A stretch of 64,000 bases of DNA from Paulinella micropora (Eukaryota; Cercozoa; Imbricatea; Euglyphida), in NCBI GenBank assembly GCA_009731375.1, contig BJOX01000026.1, positions 791,297 to 855,296 on the forward strand. Reading direction: 5' to 3'. How positions within the stretch are numbered: position 1 is the first letter of the stretch; every line of letters starts with the position of its first letter. The notes under the pieces were generated by a model that saw nothing but the letters and a program-made list of their open reading frames with translations, was not told where the DNA came from and did not search any database. Below are positions 49,632 through 59,916 of this stretch, one piece after another. The position numbers were made by a program, and so were the translations under genes.

Positions 49632-52600
49632 TCAGATCTTATTAGGGATTCCGCCCAACGATAATTCAAAAGGGACATCAAGCACTCCTCTTGGCAGTGT
49701 CTGAATGGTCCACGCAGTGTAATCCTTGTCTCTGGGAGTAATTGTATCATCCCATGTCTCGAGACTTTTTGCGTCTTTATATACTGGCAGATAATGTCTT
49801 GCCTTTGGATCCTCAACCGGGTCCATACTTCTCCAGAACTGGAGTATCGGTTGTACTATCTTTGCGGCTGATGATATTTTGAGTGTCCGTGTGACACGCA
49901 TCTGTCGTGGGACCGCCACGACCCGCATCAAGTATAAGTCTGAGAGAGTGTCATCAGCGACATGTTGTTCCGCTGGTCTCATCAGATAGAAAACATTTTT
50001 CACCCATGCGATGGTTGCTATCGCATCGCCTTCCTTCCATCGCTCATGGACAATCTCAACGTTGCCCGCGTTTGGGTCAGTGTCCGTCCCCTCCTCCTCC
50101 TGGTGGACGTCCTTTGATCTCATCGACCTCATCGCCTTCCTCGGTTGGTCGTTGATAAGATCATTCCGCGCTCTCCTTAGCTGCGCCTCTGTGATCTTCT
50201 CCTTCTTTCCGCTATGCTCTCGCGGAGACTTGGACTGAGTCCCCACCGCGCTTATGCGGTCAGTCTTCTCCTTGCTGTCCACCTCACTCTCCTCCTTCTC
50301 AGCTATCGGTGCCCGATAAGCATCGTCTTGGTCTATGCCAGCCTCCTTGTGGATGGGCGGCACCTCTTTGAAATCATCCTTCATCCGTTTTAACGCCTCC
50401 TCAACGGATTCATCTTCCAGTAAGAAGGGATCATACTTAATCAGCCTTCTTACATTCACAATTTGCACCTTCCCTCTACCCCTGATCTTGTAATTCAGAG
50501 GTCCCGTCTGTTCCATAATCTGATAAGGTCCTTTCCAGTGAGTGAACAGCTTAGAGCTGACTCCCTTCGGGACTTGAGGATGGTACAATAGTACAATATC
50601 CCCGACCTGGAACTTGATCTGATCCAAGTGCGCTTGTCGCACCCCTTCAGCATCAGTCTTTCGGCGCTCCGCCTCTCTATGCGCCCTGACTATTTGTTCC
50701 GCCTCCATCTTCACTCTAAGTCTCATCCCAAACAACTCATCCGCATCCGCCCAAGTGTCTTTTGGGTGAAGGAGCGAAGTCGGGATATCAGGCTCACGCC
50801 CATATACTAACTGATATGGCGAGATTGAGCTCTTCGAGCCTCCTAACGCCGTAGAGGGTAGACAGTTCATTGCAAACGCAAATGATGGTGCTGCCTCGAC
50901 CCATGCTCTTTGATTCTCCTTCTTCGTGCAATACATCTTTAGCGAGGCTTTGAGGGGTCTGTGTACCCGCTCGATTTTCCCATTTGCTCGCGGGTTATAG
51001 GCAGTAACATATTGCCATTTCATCCCGTAATACTTAGATAGTTTGTCGATGACCTCGTTATTAAAGTCCGAGCCTCGATCAGAACATATCTTTCTTGGTA
51101 CTCCGATCTGTGAGATGATCCTATCGATCAGCGCCTCGGCCGTCGTCTTGCCGGTAACGTCTTTGACAGGGATGATCCACACATAGTTGGTGGCTCTGTC
51201 AATAGCCGTAAGGAGGTATTTGTAACCATCCTTCGATTCTGGGAAAGGTCCCACATGATCAATGTGTATAAACTCAAACATCCCCGCATGAAGAGGAAAT
51301 TCGCCAATCAGGCCGAAATTTGCCTTCAGTGGTGTTTTGTTTATCTTGCACGGGATGCATGCATCCACCGCCTGATCTATCTCCTCCTTCATCTTCTTCC
51401 ACCAGAATCGCCTCGCTACGAACATATGAGTTCGTTGTCGACCCGGATGCGCCAAAAGTGGGCAATTGTGGGCTGCGACAAATATAAATCGTCTCAGACT
51501 CTCCGGTACCCAAAGGGTCCATTTGTCCGGCTGTGACGCATAGCGACCGTGAAGGCCCTTGTACCACAGTAGACCATCTCTCCATCCCATCTCCTTCATC
51601 TGATCTTTGATCGCTTTCGTCATCCGTAGCTCATCCGGGTTCTGATATAACTGTATCAGTTCTTTAAACTCCGGATCTTGAGCCTGTTGTTGCCTCCATG
51701 CGGTAGGCGAGGCTATATGGATAGTACCATCTTCTAGCCGTACCCCGATTCTTTCCGGGTCATCGTCTAGGTCACTTCTCCGCTCTTGAGGAGGCTCCGC
51801 ATAAACTTCCTGCGTCTCCTCTTCCTCTCTTATGTTCGCCTTCGCATTCTCATATACCTCATAGGACCACTCAGCGTCCTCCTGGGTATGTAGCTCACAA
51901 CATATCCCGTGATCCGGGCCTTGTGGACTGTACCGTAGACCTGTGCGGTCATATCGGACTCCACTCGCCATCTCCATCGCCTCAATGTGGCTGACCTCAT
52001 ACACCTTGTCAGTGGACAAGTCTTCCATCTCCACCGTGGACACCAACGCCGATACTTCTGAGTTAAACTCTAGCCTAGAGAGGCTATCAGCGACCACATT
52101 TCGCTTTCCCGGTAGATGGACCATTGTAAAATCGAAACAAGACAAGAACGCTTGCCACCGCGCCAGCCGTCCCGTCTGTTCATGATTCATCAACCATAAC
52201 AGGTTATGATGATCAGTTCTGACAGTAAATTGAGGTCCTCCCCACAAATACTCTCTGAGCCTCTTGAGGGCCCATACTACCGCCAACGCCTCTCTTTGCC
52301 TTGTGCAATAGTTTCTCTCCGCCGCACACAACTTCCTACTAATAAACATGATTGGGCGTAATTTCTTCTCCTCATCCTCTTGTTGTAATACAGCCCCAAT
52401 CGCAAACTTAGATGCGTCTGTATCGACTACGAATTGTTTCGTAAAGTCGGGCATCGTTAACACCAGTCCTCCGTCTTTCGGGTCTTTGTAAATGAGATCT
52501 TTGAGCGCATGAAACGCTTGCAAAGCCTCTTCGCCCCACTTCTCAAAGTCTCCAAAATCTATCATTTTCTCCAACTTAGCCCGTGTTGCACCCCAATCGG

Positions 52601-52931
52601 GTATAAACTGGCTATAGTATTGCGCCATCGCAAGGAATGAGTGCAATTCAGTGCGGTTCTTCGGTATCGGTCGATTCATAATCTCCTCCCTCTTCTCTTT
52701 GGATATCGAGACTCGATTATGGGAGATCTCGTACCCTAAGTATGTCACACTCGTCTTGGCAAGTTGACACTTCTTTAGATTGCACTTCAGGCCAAAGGCT
52801 CCGATGCGCCTGAATATATCGGACAAATGATCGATATGCTCTTCCATTGTGTTAGAGTATACGATAATGTCATATCGATATAGCAAAATGTATATTCTCC
52901 CGCCTTCTGTCCCCGCCTTCTCATAAAGCAT
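49632..52931 (-). pseudogene. pol: Ty3/gypsy pol, 3' part: end of RT, RNase H, integrase (copy 1)
   Basis: Continues RT after the frameshift (IIVYSNTMEEHIDHL), then RNase H (DTDASKFAIGAVL; TDHHNLLWLM), an integrase HHCC zinc domain (AHNCPLLAHPG...CIPC), a DDE core (HIDHVG, CSDRGSDF, GKIERVHR) and a C-terminal KGPYQI segment. The domain order RT-RNase H-integrase defines Ty3/gypsy. Relative to copy 2 it ends early: a Trp codon (TGG) reads TGA at 49632-49634, removing about 30 residues. Confidence 0.9.
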
Positions 52932-55357
52932 CCGTCAGACAAATCATCGTACTGACTGCTCAACATCTTCTGCATCGCCTTCTGGAAAAGTCCTGGGGCT
53001 TGCTTGAGGCCCATCGGAAGCACTTTCCATTGGTATATTTCCATACCCACCACAAACGCCGTCAGCCATCTGGACTTTTCCTCCAGTGGTATCTGCCAGA
53101 AGCCATTCTTAAGGTCAATGACCGAATAGAATTTTGCATTCCGCAGTACTCTCCTTCCTTCTTCTAATGTCGGGAGAGGATTTCTCTCTTCCTCCAGCAC
53201 CCTGTTAACACGAGCATAGTTAACTGTCAGGCGCCATTCTCCTCCTGGCTTCGGCACTATTCTCGGTTGTGAGACTATTGAGGATGTTGATCTCTCAATA
53301 AAGTCCTCATTGAGCAGCTGTCTTGCTAGCTCCTCCGCTATCTTCGCCTCATGTATACTCAAATTCGCCCTTCGTGGTGCCGGTGACGGCTCCGCACCCG
53401 GTATTTTGTAAATAACCGCAGTGAAATCTTCAGGCTTGACACCACCTGCATGTGGAGGGTCAAAAATTTCCTTGTTCGCCTCTAATTTGGCTTTTAAAAG
53501 CTCCTTCTCCTTCTCCGTGCCTACTCCTTCTTCCAATATTTTCCGCGCCGCCTCTTGAAAATCTTCATCAGACATCTGCTTATGTTGCTTGAGGGGTTCT
53601 CTGTCCTCCTCCAAGCCTAAGTCCTCTTCCGAGACATCATCTAGGCCCGTCTTTTCATACGTGACCGTGTCCGGCTCATCATCTTTACCGAGCTCCACCA
53701 GCATGTCAATGAGTCTCGCGTATTGCAAAGGAGCTTTACGGGTGTAAAAACCATCAAAGCATGTGAATGCTTGCGGTATCAATTTCAACTTGTCGAGGTC
53801 TCTGAGCTTCCGCTTGTATGCACTGCTCTGCTCACGAGTTCCCATACGACAAGCCACCACTAGCTGTTGCTTGCGAGAGGGTACCGGTATAGGATGATCA
53901 ATAAGCCGGTCCCTTATTTCCTGCGCCCATATCGCCTTCTCATTATATGGCAGAATAATAGTATACGGCTTATTATTTTCGAATAAAGTCCGTAAGCATT
54001 TCTTCACTTCAGTTAGTGAACGCGGCCACGTCGGCTCGTCACCCCAGAAATCAATAATAAAACATTTAATAGTTTCTGGTGGAGTATTCGGGATTCTCAC
54101 CGTTCTCCTTGGTACAAACGCCTCCCTTTTTTCTTCTCCTACTTTCGCATGGAAACAGTATCCGTTAGTAATATGGACATCTGCTCCTACTCCTTCCGCG
54201 AATCTCGCCAACGACGGGCTTCTTTGTGCGACACATATAATCTCCTCCTTTCGCTTCTCGATTAAGTCATCAATAGACTTTTTGTCCCAATGGCATGTCG
54301 GAACTGTGACAGTGCACACTTGGGATTCCCAATTGTCGGTCCAGGACAGTTCATCCGGTCTTACGACATGGGGGTGAACGTACACCTCAAGTGCCTCATG
54401 TGCGATGGCCATCTTTTTGTGATCCGTCGCTAGACTCAGCTCATAAGCCTCATAAGAGTCAGTAGCGTTGAAGGGATCAATATCGTTCTCTTCTCCTCTT
54501 TTTACTCCATATATCACTCGCCGTGCGGCGCAATCAATCACAGCCCCCATCGTAGCCAATTGGTCATACGATAGTAATATTGACCCGTGGTAACCGGGGA
54601 CGACATAGAGGTCCATACGGTATACTCGTGCGGATTTCAATTTAAAGGTCAGTGTGATGATTCCCGTGATATCCGTCCGGCTGCTCACTCCTTTGAGAGT
54701 GCCCGTTGACTTTTTCATATTTCCGTCCACCCAGTCCCGGTATCGATTAAAAAACTTCCTGCCGACAATATTAATATTCGCCATCGTATCATTACCAACT
54801 TTTAATATTGTCTTCAATGTTTCACAATAAAGTTCCGTATAACACAGAGCATCGGGCCTGTGTATATTGGCTGCGAGAACAAGAACTTTACGTTCCAAAT
54901 TTTGGAGTCTTGTCTCTAAGTTTTTCAACTCCTCCTTCTTCTCCTCCTGCTTCACCTCATTAACATTTTTATTATTCTGCGGTACTGGTGCGTTTACTAT
55001 TTGAGCGACATTGTCTTGTGGTACTTGAGTACACACATTGTCTTTTTGCTCGCCACCCGCCGCGACCGTAGACATTGAGTCTGTTCGTGGTTGTTTGCTT
55101 GGCCGAGGCGATACGTCTGCCATTGGCCTCCTCGCCTCCATCGCAAGTCTCGCCTTCCTATTTGCATCAGTTATCATTGGTAACCGTGCTGTATGAACGG
55201 GTATGAGACTACCTTGGGGCTGCAGTCTCTGTGTACCCACATCTTTGTTTTCACATAGAGGAAGCGTTGGCCCAGTCTGCACAACAGCATTAGAAAGCAC
55301 TGTGACTTTAGGGTTAAACTTCACAGTCTTCTCCTTCCTCTCTTCTTCCCCCTCCAG
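52787..55357 (-). pseudogene. pol: Ty3/gypsy pol, 5' part: protease and RT up to the catalytic motif (copy 1)
   Basis: In the same frame as gag and separated from it only by the TGA at 55358-55360; the first in-frame ATG is at 55177. From the GTG at 55324: a coiled coil (about residues 125-150), a retropepsin-like region (about 165-275) with DTMAN where DTGA is usual and a closing GAVIDC, then RT (RIVPKPGGEWRLTVNYARVN, VIDLKNGFWQIPL, LPMGLKQAPGLFQKAM). The frame breaks inside the FCYIDD catalytic motif by a 2-nt insertion (about 52871-52876) absent from copy 2. Confidence 0.9.
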
Positions 55358-58054
55358 TCATTCCACCACCTCGAAACGATTACCTTGAGTAGTGTCCGGG
55401 TAGGATGACGTATCGGTCTCCGAGGCAGTGTTGTAGGCCTGAGCTCGACCGAAATTCGGGTTGGAGCTTGCCCACGAGCCTCCTCCTCCTCTGGGTGGGG
55501 GGGCTGGAGCTCGAACAGCTCTCCCTCCATAAGGGGTATATCCCCGACCTCCTCCTCTTCCTCTCTGAGGGGTTCCCTGCCACCTCGAGGCTCCTCTCCA
55601 TGTTCCTCGTCCTCGTCCTCCTCCTCCTCCTCCTCCTCCTCCTCCTGCTCCTGCTCCTCCTTCTCGTCCTCTTTGAGAGGCCTTTAAGTTCTTTTGTCTC
55701 TCCCTTTCCTCCTTCTTCTCCTTCATCCTCTTCATGTAGGTAATGATTGCCTCTCGTAACTCCTCATCATCACACATATTGGCATACCAACCTTCGTTCA
55801 CAGCGGCAATCTGAAGCATATTGAAAAGGCCCGGTTCCTTGCCTTCCGTCCTGCTCAGAAAATTTGCCCTTGCTGTTGGGTTCTGCCTATCATGATTGAA
55901 AGAGCAGTCTCTGTTCTCCATCTGTGCCTTACACTGCAAGCCCGCGAACCACCTCCAACATGCGGTCTTCAGGTCTGGCTCTCTCTGTCTCTTCCAACCG
56001 GCAACTCTGTTTGTGTACGTGGCTTGTGCGCCAACAGGTACACCGCCTGCCTGTGCCGTATGTGCCTCCGTGAGCGAGTCCATGTTTGAGCATGCACTCA
56101 TCACTTCTTGAAACAGTGCTGACGGAGCAACGCTTTGAACCGTATTTTCGAACACGTGTGTCTCGAGGAAGTTCTTGGACTTCACTGAGCTAAACGTCGA
56201 GCATTGTTGTATGAGCTGAGTAAGCTTACTCGGGTTAACTGTGTGTAACGCCGAAAAGAAATAGAGGATGATCGACTTGCGGCCATAGAATAGCCCATAG
56301 GAGGAAACTACCTCCGTAAGGGTCGCCGCCAAGCCAACAGCACTCCTCAAACTCATCGCCACTGTCTCAAAGATTTCAAATCCTATGAGAGTACCAGTGC
56401 AGAGATGCTGGTATCCATGAGATTGAAAATATGAAATGAGTGTGGCCACCGCCAGTTCACACTGAGCGTCTAGGCCTGTTGCATTGTTTCTCTTAATCTC
56501 CTCCTTCTTTCTCAAAAACTTGTACTGTGTCAGATCAAATCCCTCCGAGACTAGAGATTGGTCAAAAACAGTAACAAGGGCCTCGTATTCCTGCGTTTCG
56601 TCGCAAGGAAAAGCCTTCATGCAGGCATTGATCTCTTTGAGCTTGCTCAAAAGCGAAGCATCAGAGTCTTTGTCTGAGCTCGTCTTGGCATATAGCATGA
56701 GACTTGCCACTCCTCCTTTCTTCCCCTTGAAGGCATTTATGATGTTCTGTCTGTCCTTCTTCTCCGTGTTTGTGACCACCACCGTAGTTGAGCCCGAGGG
56801 TGCAGGGGCTGGTGGGGCAGGAGCTGGTGGGGTCAAATATGTCGGAGGGTGTGTCTTTGCACCACTCACTTTTGCTTTCATTCTTTCCAGTCTCATCGTC
56901 TTCTCGAACTCCTCATTCTCTTTCGCCTTCTTCTTCTCAGATATCACCAGCTTTTGAGCATGAGTGATAAAGGCCACCAATTCAGAAGCAGATCTGAGAA
57001 AATTATATTTCTCCACATATTGGTCAACACCTGCTTTGTTGGCGACCGGTGGTGCGTTACTAAGTGATTTAAGGACAGAGTGATCCTTGGTAGGAATCCA
57101 TCTCTTCCATGCCTCCTTGTGCAGTAACGCACCCATCAACAGTCTGATCTTGGTCAGAACTCTGTCGGTCTTCTCTAACTCATCAATCACAGGATGAGTT
57201 TCTCCTGCTGCCTTAATGCTTTTTTCCATCTCTGCCTTCCCCTCCTCCAAGGCCTTTATTTCCATTGTAAAAAAATGAAATATGCCACTCGAGTTTTTCG
57301 AACCCAGATTGGTCTTCATTTTTGTTACATCGACTGCCTCCTGACCAGTCGCGAGGAATCTGGCCGTTGCTCTTGGGTTTGTGTACTGGAGGTAACCCTC
57401 ACATCGTGGGCCGTATGTACGTTCCCAAATCAGGGTTTGAGTGTACACCCCAAAGATAGCATCGAGTAATTCAAGGTGGGTGTGTGTGTCCCCAAACTTG
57501 ATATGCTGTATCTTCTTTCTCTCTTCTGGATCAGAGACCAGTTTGCCGAGGAGCTGTGCTGTGTTTGATAATAGGATATAGACATCCTTTTTAGCACGAC
57601 TTTTCTCTCTTCTTTGATCCTGAGGGATCCACACATAGGTATCCTTCTCTACCCCCATCTTGTTATCAAACTCTTCTTTAGTGAGGTCATAGTGGTCTTG
57701 CACCCACTGTTGTTCCTCCACTGTGATCTCCTCTCCATCACTATGAATCAAGTCGATCATTTTTCGTCCTCCTCCTCCCGTGTAGGCAGGTGGTAAGGGA
57801 TTACCATATGCTCCTCCTCCTCCCGTCTCTTCTTGTTCAAATCCTCCTTCATCTTCGTCTCCTCCATATCTTCCTTCATCATCCCAGCCCTCTTCTACTC
57901 CTCCTCCTACTCCTTCATCTCCTCCTCCTCCTTCATTCAATCCTCCTCCTCCTCCTTCATTCAATCCTCTTCCTCCTCCTCCTCCTGCTTCTTCTTCTTC
58001 TCTTCTTTGATCTGCCTCCGAGAATTCACTCACTTCGGCGGTCTCTGTCGACAT
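55358..58054 (-). CDS. gag: Ty3/gypsy gag (copy 1)
   Basis: 898 codons from ATG TCG ACA. Glu/Gly-rich N-terminus with GGGGLNEGG repeats, a long helical central part, and near the end a zinc-finger pattern C-x8-C-x8-C-x3-H (residues about 699-721: CWRWFAGLQC...CSFNH). Then an Arg/Gly-rich tail (GRGRGTWRG, RGRGGGRGY). A CCCH finger plus RGG region in place of the usual CCHC knuckle suggests an unusual nucleocapsid. The stop is TGA followed by CTG, and pol continues in the same frame. Confidence 0.85.
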   Translation of the reverse strand: MSTETAEVSEFSEADQRREEEEAGGGGGRGLNEGGGGGLNEGGGGDEGVGGGVEEGWDDEGRYGGDEDEGGFEQEETGGGGAYGNPLPPAYTGGGGRKMIDLIHSDGEEITVEEQQWVQDHYDLTKEEFDNKMGVEKDTYVWIPQDQRREKSRAKKDVYILLSNTAQLLGKLVSDPEERKKIQHIKFGDTHTHLELLDAIFGVYTQTLIWERTYGPRCEGYLQYTNPRATARFLATGQEAVDVTKMKTNLGSKNSSGIFHFFTMEIKALEEGKAEMEKSIKAAGETHPVIDELEKTDRVLTKIRLLMGALLHKEAWKRWIPTKDHSVLKSLSNAPPVANKAGVDQYVEKYNFLRSASELVAFITHAQKLVISEKKKAKENEEFEKTMRLERMKAKVSGAKTHPPTYLTPPAPAPPAPAPSGSTTVVVTNTEKKDRQNIINAFKGKKGGVASLMLYAKTSSDKDSDASLLSKLKEINACMKAFPCDETQEYEALVTVFDQSLVSEGFDLTQYKFLRKKEEIKRNNATGLDAQCELAVATLISYFQSHGYQHLCTGTLIGFEIFETVAMSLRSAVGLAATLTEVVSSYGLFYGRKSIILYFFSALHTVNPSKLTQLIQQCSTFSSVKSKNFLETHVFENTVQSVAPSALFQEVMSACSNMDSLTEAHTAQAGGVPVGAQATYTNRVAGWKRQREPDLKTACWRWFAGLQCKAQMENRDCSFNHDRQNPTARANFLSRTEGKEPGLFNMLQIAAVNEGWYANMCDDEELREAIITYMKRMKEKKEERERQKNLKASQRGREGGAGAGGGGGGGGGGRGRGTWRGASRWQGTPQRGRGGGRGYTPYGGRAVRAPAPPPRGGGGSWASSNPNFGRAQAYNTASETDTSSYPDTTQGNRFEVVE

Positions 58055-58820
58055 GATGTCGTAGTAGTGATCAACAGGAGGACAGTGTCAGCTCCTATGT
58101 TTGGTTTTTGTTCGTTTGTGTTCTGTTCCTCCTTCAGTCGATTGACTAGTGAAGAGAGAAACTAATAGAGAGGGTAGGATAAGATTCCCTGTCCTCTATG
58201 AAACACTGTTTGTATGTTTGTTTTTGTTTGAGAAAAATAGTCTTTGAGACTTTCTCCGATTTCTTGTTCTCCTTACTCAGATTACTTTCTCCTCCTTCTT
58301 TTCTATATTGTATCTAGTATGAGGCACTTGGACCTACACACAGATAGTAATAGAGAAGCTAGAAAAGCTCTCCTTGAGAAGTCGACAGTCGGTCGGATAG
58401 GTTCTCAGACCTACCTTTAGAAAACGATCAGAGATTTGCAAAAATACTCTGACGTATGTGTGAGATAATGCAGATAAATGCACAAACTAGAAGGGTAGAG
58501 TGTTGTGCTCCTGTCCCTATGCTTGTTTGTGTTTTGTGTGTGTTCCTTCACTCTTCTGTCCACCTCCTTCTTCTTGGTCTCTGTGTGAGAACAGCAAGAA
58601 CGACAGAGAGTTTGTATCTGATGTCTCCTTGTGAGCACACAGATATTGATTGGGCTAGAGGGTACGAGACACCTGCTTGAGACCAATCAAATTATTTGTT
58701 TTGTGAAAGAGTTATGAGGGAGCTGTGTTGGAGTATTTGTTTTCGTCTGACGTCCCCGTGTGAGACAGGTCAGTGAAAATTCACTCTGTTGCCTGTGTGG
58801 CAAAGCAGAAAGAAATCACC
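58055..58820 (-). other. 5' leader of retrotransposon copy 1
   Basis: About 770 bp between the primer-binding site and the gag ATG, without repeats. Presumably holds the packaging signal. No ORF of note. Confidence 0.6.
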
Positions 58821-58838
58821 CTAGTGATGTGGACTCCA
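58821..58838 (-). promoter_or_regulatory. Primer-binding site
   Basis: On the element strand, two bases after the LTR end (ACA): TGGAGTCCACATCACTAG, starting with TGG as expected for pairing with a tRNA CCA end. I cannot name the tRNA. Confidence 0.65.
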
Positions 58839-58840
58839 AA

Positions 58841-59282
58841 TGTAATGCCCCCAACGATAGCTCGTAAAAAGTCGGTAATACAACCAAACACAGTCCTCAA
58901 GAATGAGAATGATGTCTCGTTGTATTAGCTCAGTGAAGCCAAAAAGGAAAACGGCAACAGACCAGGAATAAAATGGCATCAGGTCCAATCCGGACAAATA
59001 ATACTGAAAAACAAGCTGGTGCACCTGTCACCAGGAAAAGGTACTTTTTACCGGCTATCCGGGGGGTGATGCCTACAGTACCCCCTCCCGATTTTATGAC
59101 GGAAATAGCATTTTCGTCATACACCTTCTGATTTCTTTCTGCAAATAGTATGCGCTATGGAGTCATGCCACACAGCGCATCGACCCACGGATAGACGCTA
59201 AAAGACGATAAATATATCCTCATACGGCACGTCAAAGCGGATTCTCTAGCCTTTCTTGTAAATTTTGAACTCCTTCCCCTCA
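58841..59282 (-). mobile_element. Shared LTR (5' LTR of copy 1 and 3' LTR of copy 2)
   Basis: 442 bp, nearly identical to 48451-48894. On its left is copy 1's primer-binding site, on its right copy 2's poly-A/G tract (TTTCTTTTT... on plus). One LTR thus serves two elements. Confidence 0.7.
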
Positions 59283-59916
59283 ATTTCTTTTTTTTTTTTT
59301 TTTTCGGCAGTATGTCAAGAACAAACGTACAATTAATAAAAAAATACAAGCAACGTGGTGCTGTAGTACGATTCCCCCTTTGATCTCCTTCTTCTTCTTA
59401 TCATTATCATTATTATTATTATTATTCACAGGGAGATCGTAAGTACATTGTCTTTTTTAATGACATACCCTTGTATAAGGCGGATATCCTATGATATAGT
59501 ATTAGGGGGCCAGTCCTAATAGCTATATCCGAAGTCGAGGTGTATGTACCCGACCCTGCGATATACCGACACAAGTAGAGATTGACCGTGCTCAGGTACG
59601 ACAGTATATAATCTATCGTAAAAAATAATTTAATGAAAGTTTCAGAGAACATTTCATTTTCGAGAACATCATCCCAGGACTTGGAAAGGGTCATACCCGG
59701 GAACACCATCGCTCAATACACTAGCGATCCCCGTATACGGTGTAGTATCATCGTCGATCGACCTTTCGCACTCGTATGTTGCGATCGAATGCCAAGTTAT
59801 ATCACTGAGTCTTTTTAATATTCATATTGATAACTGATGATGCATGATCAAATCATGATACGCCGTGGGCAATCAATCAGTTTATTTGAGACGCATAAAG
59901 AAAAATAGTTTCTTTG
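59283..59916 (-). other. 3' non-coding part of retrotransposon copy 2
   Basis: Near-identical to 48895-49631, beginning with the polypyrimidine tract on the plus strand. Confidence 0.6.

Noticed and set aside
50011-50238. Plus-strand ORFs across the pol genes (also 51255-51536, 55405-55743 and their copy 2 equivalents)
   Set aside because: Antisense shadows of pol and gag.
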